A stretch of DNA of 64,000 nt, taken from Jaltomata sinuosa (Eukaryota; Streptophyta; Magnoliopsida; Solanales; Solanaceae). Below, one piece after another: positions 1 through 9,893 of this stretch. The stretch covers positions 1,054,001 through 1,118,000 of the forward strand of contig QJPP01007241.1 in NCBI GenBank assembly GCA_003996215.1. Direction: 5' to 3'. Every line of letters starts with the position of its first letter. The stretch's first letter is position 1. The translations under genes and the position numbers were made by a program. The notes beneath the pieces are model-generated. The model did no database searches, had not been told where the DNA came from, and saw only the letters and a program-made list of their open reading frames with translations.

Positions 1-50
1 GCAGCCCGATGCGCTAAAGCTCCCGCTATGCGCAAGGTCCGGGGTATGTT
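1..50 (-). repeat. SINE-like fragment
   Basis: The first bases carry the motif CTCCCGCTATGCGC followed by GGTCCGGGG, which I associate with Solanaceae tRNA-derived SINEs lying in reverse orientation. Only a short piece is visible and no tRNA-like head follows, so it is a truncated copy. Recognition is from memory. Confidence 0.35.
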
Positions 51-1938
51 ATAGTTGTAGTCTAATGTACATTAGCAACCTAACTATTATGATTATTTTG
101 CGTCCCCTGTGTTGATCCAAACTCCGTATATTTTCAATTTTTAAAGGAAATATTCAAAATAAGTTAGAAGACGAGTAACATAAATTTTGGACATTTCAGC
201 AGAGATTGTGCTATAATCAAGAGTAACTTCACAATACGTATTATTATTATTTTTTTGAAACTGGTAATTGTCCTACAATACGTATTATTACTTCTCCTTA
301 TTATAATAACACATCAAACAAGAAGGTTCATTACAAATTTCGGTAGATTGCATTATATATACCGTGTATTCTTAGGACACAATATATAACATATAAAACA
401 ACCCGGTAACACATCGAACAACACATCTAAATCATAGATTAAAAAACGATGAAATTTCTAACTGAAGTGTAAACTTACATATATCGTCTCCGTGCAGGGT
501 TCCACCTGTACTTCTGAAAGTGCAATAGGCATTGCAAACCAAACTTCTAAGCTCAAGTCAACAAACCCCCCATCTGAGAAAGCAATGTTGATAAATAAGA
601 CATTAACAAATTTTCATCACTACAGTTTTGCATCTTTCGACAGCTAGAATGAATCAGACTACATCACAACAGTTCTGCATCTTTGAGTTTCATAGATAAC
701 GTGCAAATTGAATTTGCATTAGGTCAACCCACCTCAGCAATGCAACTTTATTGAGATGAACACCAACATGTCTATATTCAAACGTTGATACTCAATCTGA
801 TATATGCCAGCCGACCATTATAAAAAGCTCATCTCGTTTGAATCTAATGCAATACTGAAACTAGAACACATGCTCCAATAATAACATTGACCAAACTTAT
901 ATAATATTGACAAAACAGCAGTGTATTGAAAATGTATCAATGTTATTCTTAACTTCAATCAATAAAGTAAAAAAGAGATAAAAAAGAAGGATCAGTAGTA
1001 GAGGGAAGGGAGACTTATTAACTGGTGGCGACCACAAGAGAGGAGTGGTGAGTAGCAATGTTGATGGGGACAGGGGGAAGGGTCATTAGATTCTCTTTAC
1101 TAAATGGAGAAAATGGCGACTAATCCATCCATCGAAAACTCTAGCAAAAATCACTAACAAGTATAAATATTTTCCTTTATTAGAAGTCGAGCTCCCAACA
1201 ACCGTGCTGCCATAAAGTACTGAATTATGAAATAACCTTCTAATAGTCAGGTCTTCAACTAAAATTAATTCGACCAATGGAAGCCCTAAAAATCTTTTAT
1301 TTGTCAAGAATTATTGACGGGACATATTCCTTCCAACAAAGAAGGAACTGTCCATCAAAACTTCTTCCTGCAAAATGGCGCAAATGATCTTTGATGGATT
1401 GCATGACCAGTCCGTCGAAAACTGAATGACATTGAATAATTAAAAAAAATTAGCTTTTGACAACTTTTAGTTGATGTATCTGCCGATGCCTTGACAGCTT
1501 CTTGGTCCATCACAGAAGGTCATCAAAAATCGGTCAGTTTCTCAAAGTGTGAAATCTCAAGGCATAAACTGTCGTATGATTCACATTTTTTGAGCTGAGA
1601 TGATACAACTCGACCAAAGGTGGGTGTGAAGGACTGTCAGACCATTGTTAAGGGTCACACGAGACAACCGTCGACCATCCAGTCAATCTAACAGAGCCCA
1701 ACATCTAATCAATCTCATTTGTTCTTGGAAAGAACCTAATTGGCGCAGGAAATCTTACAATACAGATCTCTCCAGTAACCAAATCACCATGTATGGGCTA
1801 TCTTGCATTCAAATTTATAGCTAAAGATTACTTTGACAACTTGGTGTATAATTGTATATTCACTCCAATAGTGAAGTTCTAATGGATGAAACCTTAATTT
1901 TGGTGCAATTAGGAAAGTGTTGTTAGTCACATCCCACT
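51..1938. other. AT-rich intergenic DNA, no gene seen
   Basis: Both strands have only short open frames with many stops, and no frame shows a recognisable domain. Nothing resembles an RNA gene. The 73-codon minus frame at 1086-1307 has no recognisable motif and I treat it as chance. The stretch looks like ordinary plant intergenic DNA. Confidence 0.6.
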
Positions 1939-2132
1939 TAGGGGTCGTTTGGTACGAGGGATAAGGGACAATAATCCCGGGATAAAATGCAGGATTATTT
2001 TATCTTGCGTTTGGTTAGGGGTATTAGTTAGTCCCAGGGTTATCCCACCATTTGTACTACAATGATGGGATAAGCTATCCCATATATATGATGAGAAAAC
2101 TAATTCCCCATCCCCCATACCAAACTCATCCG
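1939..2132. mobile_element. hAT-like MITE
   Basis: The left edge reads GGGGTCGTTTGGTACGAGGG and the right edge contains CCCCCATACCAAAC, an imperfect inverted match, so the ends are terminal inverted repeats of a roughly 190-bp non-coding element. The GTTTGGT/ACCAAAC ends are typical of plant hAT-derived MITEs. Exact ends and target duplication are uncertain. The 63-codon frame inside is incidental. Confidence 0.5.
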
Positions 2133-2508
2133 TTGTATAATGTAGACAATGAATACAAGATCATCAATTAACTCTTATTGCTTTACATATAAGACCAGAT
2201 GGGCTATCCATTTCATATATAAAAGACAAGTCAAGAGGATCATTGTTCATGGAAATTTGATACATTGTAATCCATAGACGTGTGTATCCACCCAAGAAAA
2301 AGGTTAGTACTCACCGAAGTTTATGCTGCAACCAACAGAACCAAAGAAATCGTTCCCCATAAGAGAAGACATGTTGTAATAAGGTTGCTTGAGATCATGA
2401 ACTCTGCAGCAATTGAAGCAACAGACTGGACAGAGTTAATATGTTAAGGAACATCATATGCTTTGGGAAGATAGACATGAGAAGGTGGACCAACATGAAG
2501 TAATCAAA
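2133..2508. other. Non-coding stretch
   Basis: No coding frame, RNA gene or clear repeat structure is visible between the MITE-like element and the SINE-like element. Confidence 0.5.
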
Positions 2509-2616
2509 CGACGACAACAACAACAACATACCCAATGTATTCCCACAAACTAGGGTCTGGGGAGGGTAGAGTGTACGCAGACCGTACCTTTACCTCAGAG
2601 GTGAAGTAAAGAGGCA
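2509..2616 (-). repeat. SINE-like element, partial
   Basis: A CAACAACAACAACA simple tract is followed by CCCAATGTATTCCCACAAAC, GGGTCTGGGGAGGG and GTACGCAGACC. This block resembles the body and simple-repeat tail of abundant Solanaceae SINEs, here apparently reversed with the tail on the left. No complete tRNA-related head with A and B boxes is seen, so the copy is partial. The family is inferred from memory. Confidence 0.5.
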
Positions 2617-2769
2617 ACATGAAGCAATCAGACACCACAAAAAGCAATTGGGCTAAAAAATGAAAAAGAACCAAAGAAATGGTAACAATTATACCGCAAG
2701 CAAGATGCTTATAATAGAGTATAAAAAGTGTGCATTAGGTAGAGTATGTAACACAGTGAACTGAATTCA

Positions 2770-3115
2770 GACAGAGCCATTGTTAGCCCTGAAGTGAGGC
2801 TCAAAACACGTTGAGTGTCTCGCCTCGCTTAATGTGCACTTTAGTGTCGTCATCGAGGCTCTAAGACAAACTTTTCCTTGTGAATGAGCATTTCCTAAAT
2901 AGGCAACACTAAATAATTGATACTTCACTTTGTGTTAAAAAGGTTCAATTAATTCTTAGTCCATATATTACTCTTGGATTGAACATATATATTTGTATGT
3001 TTTCTCCATTTGCGCTTTTCTCATTAAAGTACATTTCTTTATTTGCGCTTTGCGCTTAAAACCCTAATTGACCTTAGAGTTTTTTTTTTTTGAGCTTTTC
3101 GCTTTTGATAACACT
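2770..3115. repeat. Degenerate repeat rich in GCGCTT/CGCTT motifs
   Basis: The stretch has several short motifs (GCCTCGCTT, TTTGCGCTT, TTTTCGCTT) and ends near TGATAACACT. This pattern is common in a dispersed plant repeat I cannot name with certainty. No terminal repeats or coding capacity can be defined. Confidence 0.25.
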
Positions 3116-3339
3116 GGAGAGGGACAAATATTATGGAAATGAAATTATGAAAATTTTATTGTTGTACCATGTAAAAGAATATAAGCATCAAAGCCCAAAT
3201 CTCATTACAAATTAAACAGCTAAAACAGAAACCTAGCTGATGAACAATAGCAATAAGCATCCAAGGATGTGAACTAGTCAATGAAGTGGGTTGAACGCCA
3301 CGAGCTCTCATGTTCAACTTGCAGCAGAAAAAAATACTA

Positions 3340-3580
3340 TTCTCTTTATCCTAATTTATATGACTTACTTCCCTTTTTAGTCCATCTAAAAAAAAATGGC
3401 ACAAATCTATATTTAGTAACAAATTTAACTTTAAAATACATATTTTATCCTTAATAAAATAATTTATAATCAGACAAACATATGTGATGTATTTTAGAAC
3501 GCAAATTTCAAAAGTCTTTCTTTTTTTCTTAAAATTTGTGTTAAGTCAAACTAACTCACATAAACTGTGATGGAGGGAGT
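3340..3580. mobile_element. Stowaway-like MITE
   Basis: The right end reads ACATAAACTGTGATGGAGGGAG followed by TA when read across the edge. The left end, CTTTATCCTAATTTATATGA, is its degraded inverted counterpart. Plant Stowaway (Tc1/mariner) MITEs end in CTCCCTCCGT-like repeats at TA targets, and a TA lies at the right edge. The 240-bp interior is AT-rich and non-coding. Confidence 0.5.
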
Positions 3581-3875
3581 AAGAAGATTTCTTTACATCT
3601 GTTTTAGCGTTAGTTGACGGAATTACCTGATACATGTTGCTCATAGAAGTTGACAGACATTTCGTGAACTTAGTCGATATTGTCAAATTCCATATTTGCT
3701 GTTCGAGAGGGGTTGATAAATTCAGTCGTACGGTTGTCCAAAATTTGCGAGAAGGCGATTTACCAAAATTTGCACTATGCAAAAGCAACGAGAAAATGAC
3801 AAAAATTATCCTTATGTTAATGTTTTTTTTGTATAAATTTAAAATAGTCCGTTAAATATACGTTAAATAATTTTA
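3581..3875. other. Unassigned spacer left of the viral locus
   Basis: Short opposing frames occupy this stretch but none shows a recognisable domain. Similarity to the viral sequence starts abruptly at 3876, so this is flanking DNA. Confidence 0.45.
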
Positions 3876-4696
3876 GTCAGACTTATTTTATTGTCTATTA
3901 GCTGTTTTGCTATATATCCTATCCATAGTTGAATTGCTTTATTTATGTCCGTTACACAATCTAAATCTAAGAAATTATTATTCTGGTTAGTTGGTTTTGG
4001 AGTCCATTTTTTATTTAATCTTTTATCCCATATACTGTCTTGCCTATCAGGTTGCTCATAATTAACTGTATAGTATGTCGGATTTAATGTTTTTGGGTCT
4101 TTAACTCCTGATGTGCTAGCTTCTTGTTCTTTTTCTTTTTCAACATCTCCTGCATTTATTTCAATATTTTCGTCTATGCTTGCTACATTTGCTATCATTT
4201 CTGTATAGGTTTCACTTACTTCTGAACTCTGTTCTGTCTGGTTATCGTTTACCTCATTTATACCTAATTCTTCTTCTTCGATTGGTTCTTCTATTTGTAG
4301 TTTTTCTTTGAATTTTTCTATTTGAGTTTTTAAATTTGCTTCAATTTCCTTTTCTTTTTGTTTTACCGCATATAATTCTTTTAACTTAGCTAATTCCTTT
4401 TCTAAGACTATTATCCTGTCATTTTTTACTTCTTCAATTTGTTGTATTTCTTGTTTTGCCTGTTGTTTAATGACGGTTATCTCATTTTTTCGGTCTATTT
4501 CTTCATTTTCTCTAGCAAGTCTTATCATTGCCGTTAAGCTATCTTCTAATCTTAAGGATTCTTTTTCTAACATTAGGCTTAAATTATCTCCTATTTTCTT
4601 ATATCGTCTTCCTAGATTTGAAAATATGATCTTTATTTTTAATCCTTCGTGATTTTCATATGTTTTTTCGTCTATAGCAAATTCTTCTTTATTCAT
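3876..4696 (-). pseudogene. Viral coat protein, 5' fragment (left copy)
   Basis: The first roughly 270 codons of the coat protein frame also found at 11551-12711, nearly identical to it. Residues about 60-140 are rich in E, K, Q and I in a heptad-like pattern, suggesting a coiled coil. Viral similarity ends at 3876, before the capsid core and zinc knuckle, and the open frame reads a few codons into flanking DNA to a stop at 3863. The start is the ATG at 4696, directly after the ORF2 stop. It cannot encode a full coat protein. Confidence 0.8.
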
Positions 4697-4903
4697 TTAT
4701 AAGTTATGTTGTAGTTTATATTCTAAACTGTCTATTTGTAGTTGTAGGTAAAATATAGTTTTTCTTTGTGCTACGATAGATTCTTTACAAGTTCCTGCAA
4801 ATATATTACTATTGAGTCTATATTGCCTATGTCTTAATTCTTGCCTTTTTACTATAATCATTTTATTAAGATTTTGTCTGTGTTCGTTATCGTTATCAGT
4901 CAT
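4697..4903 (-). CDS. Viral ORF2, small basic protein (left copy)
   Basis: A 68-codon open frame. Its ATG overlaps the ORF1 stop (TAATG arrangement) and its stop lies directly against the coat protein ATG at 4696. That tight packing is typical of reinitiation or leaky scanning in plant pararetroviruses. The product is charged, with likely helical segments and no motif I can name. It is intact here, while the right-hand copy has a one-base deletion. Function unknown; it may be a small accessory or virion-associated protein. Confidence 0.55.
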   Translation of the reverse strand: MTDNDNEHRQNLNKMIIVKRQELRHRQYRLNSNIFAGTCKESIVAQRKTIFYLQLQIDSLEYKLQHNL

Positions 4904-5079
4904 TATTTCTTTAAGTATTTAATATATTTATGTTCTATTTTAGATATGGTATCTATTAATTTATTTAATTTATCGTTATCATTCTTTGTAATACTAAGTT
5001 GTTTATATTCCGGATATAAATTCTTTAATTTTCTTTTCAATTTTCTTATCTTCTTTCTAGTATGTTTCAAATCATCCAT
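4903..5079 (-). CDS. Viral ORF1, small lysine-rich protein (left copy)
   Basis: A 58-codon frame starting MDDLKHTRKK and ending KYLKK, too short to stand out on its own. The ATG lies one base after the primer-binding site. The product is very basic and probably helical. Its TAA overlaps the ATG of ORF2. The right copy reads CAA in place of the TAA and ends one codon later. I cannot assign a function. Position and conservation in both copies support a real viral frame. Confidence 0.5.
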   Translation of the reverse strand: MDDLKHTRKKIRKLKRKLKNLYPEYKQLSITKNDNDKLNKLIDTISKIEHKYIKYLKK

Positions 5080-5080
5080 A

Positions 5081-5092
5081 GCTCTGATACCA
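5081..5092 (-). promoter_or_regulatory. tRNA-Met primer-binding site (left copy)
   Basis: The minus strand reads TGGTATCAGAGC, the classic site complementary to the 3' end of initiator tRNA-Met used to prime minus-strand DNA synthesis in plant pararetroviruses. It sits just upstream of ORF1. Confidence 0.8.
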
Positions 5093-5216
5093 AGGCGAAG
5101 ATAATATAATCCCAGACGTACAGCTGGAATAAAGAAGATAGCATGCAGATTCCGAAAAGATAAAACCGACAGATATGTAAAGCATTTTTGAACATCTGTA
5201 AATTATGTAAAGAAAA

Positions 5217-5413
5217 AGTAGTTTGGAATTTTGTAGAGTTGTAAAGTAGGAATAGTAAGTAGTTTAGAATTTTGTAGAGTTGTAAAGTAGGAATAGTAAT
5301 TATTTTTGAAATTTGTAGAGTTGTAAAGTAGGAATAGTATTAAAACATGTGTAAAATAGAGTTAGGATAAGTGGAAGAGGAAAAGGACGTGTATAGAAAT
5401 CCTCTTATAAATA
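5217..5413 (+). promoter_or_regulatory. Viral intergenic promoter: three ~42-bp repeats and TATA box (left copy)
   Basis: Three consecutive copies of a roughly 42-bp unit containing TTTGTAGAGTTGTAAAGTAG and GGAATAGTA (5217-5342) lie upstream of TATAAATA at 5406-5413. A leader starting near GCCATTATGG follows. This fits a pararetroviral promoter with enhancer-like repeats, read on the plus strand. It therefore points away from the adjacent ORF1, which is on the minus strand. Confidence 0.55.
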
Positions 5414-5540
5414 GCTAGCCATTATGGAAAATGAAGGCAAGACTTTCTACACGGAAAGCAAACCTTCTTTGTAAACAAAAAAAAAATTCTCTCAATAAGA
5501 TAAAAAAATTTCTAGCAATATGGAGCAAGAAGATACTGGC

Positions 5541-5592
5541 TACACAACTTATCAGAAGAAAGCATAAACGCATTAAGAAGTACCAAGGTTGG
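5541..5592. other. 52-bp junction segment
   Basis: This short piece follows the leader in the left copy and is not found in either inverted-repeat arm. It ends in GGTTGGGG where the inverted arm begins. It may be leader sequence from another viral genome segment or filler at the junction. Confidence 0.4.
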
Positions 5593-5609
5593 GGGGTGGT
5601 CCTAACATA

Positions 5610-5804
5610 CTATATTTTCTTATAATAATTTTCTTTTAGCGGAATTAATCTGATTATTTCTTTTACATTTTCCAGAATATATTCTAGATATTCTATATAT
5701 TGAGTTCTTTGATACATTTCTATATTTTCTTTTATTAGATTTCCTAGCAGGGTTATGTCTACTTTAGTTTCGTACCAGTATCGTAAGTATTCATAATTTA
5801 TTAT
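5610..5804 (-). pseudogene. Small ORF b, left arm (start codon lost)
   Basis: Equivalent of the 64-codon frame at 14159-14353. In the right arm its ATG overlaps the stop of ORF a as TAATG; here the same place reads TAATA, so the start is lost although the rest stays open. The product is rich in I, E, Y and K, probably helical, with no motif I recognise. Confidence 0.45.
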
Positions 5805-6094
5805 TAATCTGAATCTGTTATTTCTAGATCTGAATATATTTCCCAATCGTCATCTATATTTAACCTTTCTAGATCTATCCCGTACCATTGTGATTTTTGA
5901 TTAAATATCTTTTCCCATATAATTCTTTTTAATTCTACTATCCTTATGTCTTTTAGTGTATATAAAACTAATGTTTTATAATTATTTCTTATTTCATTAT
6001 GCAAATAGGTGGTCATGGTAATACCATCCATATTTATGTTCATGCTTTGCTTTTTATCAATTAATTCCCTCATACCATAGCATGCCAATAACAT
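5804..6094 (-). CDS. Small ORF a, left arm (unknown viral-associated protein)
   Basis: A 96-codon frame starting MLLACYGMRELIDKK and ending in the acidic tail DDDWEIYSDLEITDSD. It is conserved, with only a few substitutions, in the right arm (13869-14159). It lies downstream of the outward-pointing viral promoter in this arm. I cannot assign a function. The TAATG link to the next frame in the right arm mirrors that between viral ORF1 and ORF2, suggesting the pair is viral. Confidence 0.45.
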   Translation of the reverse strand: MLLACYGMRELIDKKQSMNINMDGITMTTYLHNEIRNNYKTLVLYTLKDIRIVELKRIIWEKIFNQKSQWYGIDLERLNIDDDWEIYSDLEITDSD

Positions 6095-6534
6095 TATATT
6101 CGATTATTACAGACTAGATTATTTTAAACCATATTCTCTTGTCACTGTTAACACCGTACTTTCAAAGGTACTTTCCCCTCCTAAATAGTGTCACTCTGTC
6201 TACTCCCCTCACGGCTTCCTCGCCTTGGTTTCGACCTCTGGACATTATTTTCGGATTGTTTCCCTTCTTTCCTCATGTTAACAAACTTGAAAATATGATT
6301 CAAATAACTCTAGTAGATAATAACGAATATAAACTTATTTAATCATGCTATGATACTTAGGAATTAACAAATTTAGCTATGCATAATTATAAATGGGTAT
6401 ACCTTGCCAGTATCTTCTTGCTCCATATTGCTAGAAAATTTTTTATCTTATTGAGAGAATATTTTTTTTTTGTTTACCAAGAAGGTTTGCTTTCCGTGTA
6501 GAAAGTCTTGCCTTCATTTGCCATAATGGCTAGC

Positions 6535-6735
6535 TATTTATAAGAGGATTTCTATACACGTCCTTTTCCTCTTCCACTTATCCTAACTCTATTTTACACA
6601 TATTTTTATACTATTCCTACTTTACAACTCTACAAATTTCCAAAATAATTACTATTCCTACTTTACAACTCTACAAAATTCTAAACTACTTACTATTCCT
6701 ACTTTACAACTCTACAAAATTCCAAACTACTTTTT
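6535..6735 (-). promoter_or_regulatory. Viral promoter, left arm (reads outward, minus strand)
   Basis: The minus strand has TATAAATA (plus-strand TATTTATA at 6535-6542). Upstream of it, at about 6605-6735, are three copies of the roughly 42-bp repeat. It lies just after the transactivator-like frame and points toward ORF a, as expected for a circular pararetrovirus in which the promoter follows the last gene. Confidence 0.55.
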
Positions 6736-6815
6736 CTTTACATAATTTACAGATGCTCAAAAATGCTTTACATATCTGTCGGTTTTATCTTTTCGGAATC
6801 TGCATGCTATCTTCT

Positions 6816-7982
6816 TTATTCCAGCTGTACGTCTGGGATTATATTATCTTCGCCTTGGCATCTGGAGCATTGGTGATCTGGATATTTGAGACTAACTGTT
6901 TTGCAGTATCTAGTCATCATTTCTGCTGATATAAAATCTTTTCTAATAGCTCTCGTTATAGGTTGCTGTTCCGGCTTTAACAGGCTTAGTGCCCATTGCC
7001 TTATCTCTTCCATATCTGCTATCCTTTCTTCTCTGCAGTTGGAGTAGATCATAGTTTGTTCGCGTGCATAGTAACTCCAAACTGGATTTTTGTTTAGATA
7101 ATTTGACGTTAATTCGTTTAAAATTGTAGCTAGTCCAATAACTCTTTTTCCTGCATAAAACTCTGGTATTGATACTTTTGGTATCTCTTCTTGTTCTTCT
7201 ATCTTTTCTGGGATAATCATCTCCCTAGTTAGTCCTATCTTTATAACTTGGATGACTGGTTTAATCTCGTCATATAGTATCTCGGCTGGTGCTGAGTAAG
7301 CTCTTATATAAAACAATGTTCCTTTAGTTATTCTTTTGTATTGCATAAAAGCTTTATATAATTCTGGTAATGTAGCTATTTCTTCTCCTGTTTGTGTATA
7401 TACTGTATTTAATAATCCATAATTGTAGCAGGTTGCTACTAGATTTGCATTTGTCTTTGGCAGGGCAATTAGCTTATTATATCCTTGTAAGCTCTGGGTA
7501 ATATAATCTTCTGTTGGATTGGTAGTAGTTTTGGATCTCGGGTTTTTATTTAGAAAGGTTTGTAGTTTGTGAATATTTTCTATGTATGCTCTGGTTATGT
7601 GGTTGTATGTCTTTTTATCTTGGTTCAGGCTGTCTCTATATGTATTTACTTGTGGTGGTGTAAATGGGGTTTTTTGGGATTTTGGTATATATGGTGTTTC
7701 AAATAGTTTATTCAAGTTTGTATTGACATATCTTTTTTCTTCTTTTGTAGATGATGTGCTACCTGAGGTGCTACCTGCAGCTGCACGAAATAAATAATTG
7801 TTATGGGTTTTTCGGTGTTTCCCATCGTCACCTTGTATCTCTGGAAGTTTTGTGTCTTCCGATTGACATAGCTCCGCATTTTTACAGTCATGCTGCTGAC
7901 TAGCTTTAATTAGTTGTATCTCTTTATTTATGTTATTGACTTCTCTACAAAGAGTAGTCATAACTTTGAGTAAATCTTCCAT
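6816..7982 (-). CDS. Translational transactivator / inclusion-body-like protein
   Basis: A 388-codon open frame; I take the ATG at 7982 (MEDLLKVMTTL), since the longer frame begins without ATG. Residues about 170-290 contain the block YNYGLLNTVYTQTGEE through FYAGKRVIG, resembling the transactivator domain of Caulimoviridae. Such proteins promote reinitiation on polycistronic viral RNA and form inclusion bodies. The C-terminus holds a cysteine/histidine cluster (YCKTV, HQCSRC). The last ~12 codons lie within the inverted-repeat sequence, so the C-terminus may be altered by the rearrangement. The frame is intact, unlike most of its neighbours. Confidence 0.7.
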   Translation of the reverse strand: MEDLLKVMTTLCREVNNINKEIQLIKASQQHDCKNAELCQSEDTKLPEIQGDDGKHRKTHNNYLFRAAAGSTSGSTSSTKEEKRYVNTNLNKLFETPYIPKSQKTPFTPPQVNTYRDSLNQDKKTYNHITRAYIENIHKLQTFLNKNPRSKTTTNPTEDYITQSLQGYNKLIALPKTNANLVATCYNYGLLNTVYTQTGEEIATLPELYKAFMQYKRITKGTLFYIRAYSAPAEILYDEIKPVIQVIKIGLTREMIIPEKIEEQEEIPKVSIPEFYAGKRVIGLATILNELTSNYLNKNPVWSYYAREQTMIYSNCREERIADMEEIRQWALSLLKPEQQPITRAIRKDFISAEMMTRYCKTVSLKYPDHQCSRCQGEDNIIPDVQLE

Positions 7983-7992
7983 AGTAGTTTCC

Positions 7993-8730
7993 TCAGTTTG
8001 AGTAGCTTTGTCTTGATATGTAATCTGCAATTGTATTTTTGTCAGTACATATCACCTCGATTGTAAATGTGAAGTTTAATATATTTAATACGAGTCTCCG
8101 TATTTCTTTGGTTGTAACTAAGTCTTGTACTTTCCTCGTTAGCCACCATTTCACCTGCGTATTATCTGTTCTAATAATAAACTTATTATATACAATATAT
8201 GGTTCAAAAGCTAATAAACATTTATATATTGAGTATAATTCTTTTCTATTTATTTCCCATTTTATTTCGGGATTTGTAAATGTGCCTGAATAATACCTGC
8301 AATGATGTTCTATTTTTTCTTTGTCATACCTGTATTTTAGTACTCCTCCATAGCTTATTTCACTAGCATCGGATTCTACTATATAGGTGAATTTTTTATT
8401 TTCGTCTGGGAAGCATAATTTTGGTAAATTCTCACATAGTGATTTTATTTTTCTTATTTGTTCTTGGTCTTTATCATTAAAATGATATTCTACATCTTTC
8501 TTTAATTTCTTATGTAATGGTTTTAGACTTTCTGCTAATTTTGGTATATATTCTCTTACTTGATTTACTAATCCTAAAAATGACTGTAGTTTCTTTTTTG
8601 TATCTATCTGTTCATCAGAATTTATTATTTTTTGTACTATGTGTGGCTGCATTTTTATACCATTTTTATCTATTTCTATTCCTAAGAATTCTATTTGATT
8701 TTTCATTATTTCAGCTTTTTTCTTACTCAA
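7993..8730 (-). pseudogene. Viral RNase H segment of the polyprotein
   Basis: A 245-codon frame. It begins with the RT thumb/connection (IEFLGIEIDKNG, LQSFLGLVNQVREYIPKL). RNase H follows with ESDASEISYGG (first catalytic Asp), INRKELYSI (Glu), RTDNTQVKWW (Asp) and NTIADYISR (final Asp). It would degrade RNA in the RNA-DNA hybrid during reverse transcription. A frame change near 8745 separates it from the RT frame. It ends at 7993, just past the ATG of the transactivator-like frame. Confidence 0.8.
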
Positions 8731-9224
8731 GCTAATTCCTGAATATGTATAAATTTTTCTAGTAATTTTATATGTTCATCTTGTGTTCTTGAATACAAGA
8801 GTATATCATCTATATATATTATGCAATTTTCTAATTGGTTGAAGTAATTATCCATAAAATGCCGGTATCTTCCTGGTGCATTTTTATATCCAAAAGGTAA
8901 TACGTTCCATTCATAAAATCCTTGGGGTACTGTAAATGCTGTTAGTTTTTTAGATTCTTCTTCTAGCTTAAGGTGGTAAAAGCCTGATTTGCAATCAAAT
9001 TTACTAAAATAATTATATCCTTGGACTTGTCTTATTTTTAATATTTTATTTGGTATTGGATAATTGTATGTTTTAGTTTTGGCATTTAGGTTTCTATAAT
9101 CGATAACCATCCTACTTTTTCCTCTTTTTTGTTCGCTATGTTTATTTACTATAAATGCTGGGCTTGTATGTTTGCTATTACTTTCTTGTATGTATTTATT
9201 TTCTAATAATTCTTCTATGTGCAT
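8727..9224 (-). pseudogene. Viral reverse transcriptase segment
   Basis: A 165-codon frame with pararetroviral RT motifs: SRMVIDYRNLN, YFSKFDCKSGFYHLKL (first catalytic Asp), TVPQGFYEWNVLPFGYKNAP, and IIYIDDILLYS with the YIDD active site. Catalytic residues are all present. It is out of frame with the protease upstream (frame change near 9300) and the RNase H downstream (near 8745). The related viruses encode protease, RT and RNase H in one polyprotein, so this is a frameshifted copy. Confidence 0.85.
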
Positions 9225-9298
9225 TTTGAATTCTTTTAGATCATCAAAATTGTATTTGAGAGGTTTTTGGGTAATTATACTATTTTCATCAATTAGTT

Positions 9299-9886
9299 CT
9301 ATTTTACTTTGGTTTTATGTTTTTCCCATCCTCTTAAGGGATTTTCACTATATAATGGTTCTAATTGATCTTGAATGATTTTTAGTTTATCTATAGCAAA
9401 TATAATTAGTTCTATTTTATGCTCATTTGTTTTTATATTTTCTAATTTCTGGGTAATTTTCTCACTTCCTTTTATCCATGGGGTAGGTTTTCTATTTTTA
9501 TTATATACTCTTTTAGCTCCTACTTTGTGTTTACATGGTGTTGTAAACCACCAGTGTGTTTTTGTTATTATATGTGGATATAGTTTTTCTAGAAACGGCA
9601 TTCCTAAAAGTATATCTTTGTTTGTGAATTCATAGCTATATATTTCTTCTATGGTTAATATCTTATCCCATATTTGTAGTTTTATGTTTTTTGCTTTATG
9701 ATTTATCATGCTCCCTTCATTATTAAATCCTGTTACTACTATCGGTGTGGTTAATTTTTCCCATTTTTCATCTGGTAGACAATTATGTTTACACATATTA
9801 GCTTCTGCTCCTGTATCTATCATCGGGGTATAGTATCTATTGTAGTAATTTTCTACTATTATTTTGGCAAGTATATAAATTTTCAT
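9299..9886 (-). pseudogene. Viral aspartic protease segment
   Basis: A 195-codon frame. The active-site motif MIDTGAEANMC lies at residues about 22-32, followed by GFNNEG and the flap-like region up to LLGMPFLEKLYP. This is the retropepsin-like protease that would process the polyprotein and coat protein. The frame ends at a TAG next to an A-run at about 9299-9303, where similarity carries on in another frame toward the RT. Confidence 0.75.
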
Positions 9887-9893
9887 TTCTATT

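Larger units (their letters stand above)
3876..5540 (-). repeat. Truncated direct copy of the viral 5' region
   Basis: This stretch matches 11891-13557 in the same orientation almost base for base: the start of the coat protein frame, ORF2, ORF1, the primer-binding site and the promoter region. The match starts at GTCAGACTTA and ends at AGATACTGGC. Past that point the two copies differ: the left one continues with 52 bases of its own (5541-5592), the right one with AAGGTATACC. Confidence 0.85.
5593..6858 (-). repeat. Left arm of 1.27-kb inverted repeat
   Basis: This is the reverse complement of 13104-14370 with only scattered differences. Outward from the core the arm holds the end of the transactivator-like frame, three promoter repeats, a TATA box, a leader, and two small ORFs. 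Its inner edge falls in CCTTGG and its outer edge in GGGGTGGTCC. Confidence 0.9.

Noticed and set aside
5431..5625. 64-codon plus-strand frame in the viral leader
   Set aside because: It runs across the junction of two unrelated sequences and is low-complexity basic; at most a leader uORF.
6139..6342. 67-codon frame MSLLTPYFQRYFP and its identical copy at 13621-13824
   Set aside because: It lies antisense to the leader and ORF a in each arm, is identical only because the arms are copies, and has no domain.
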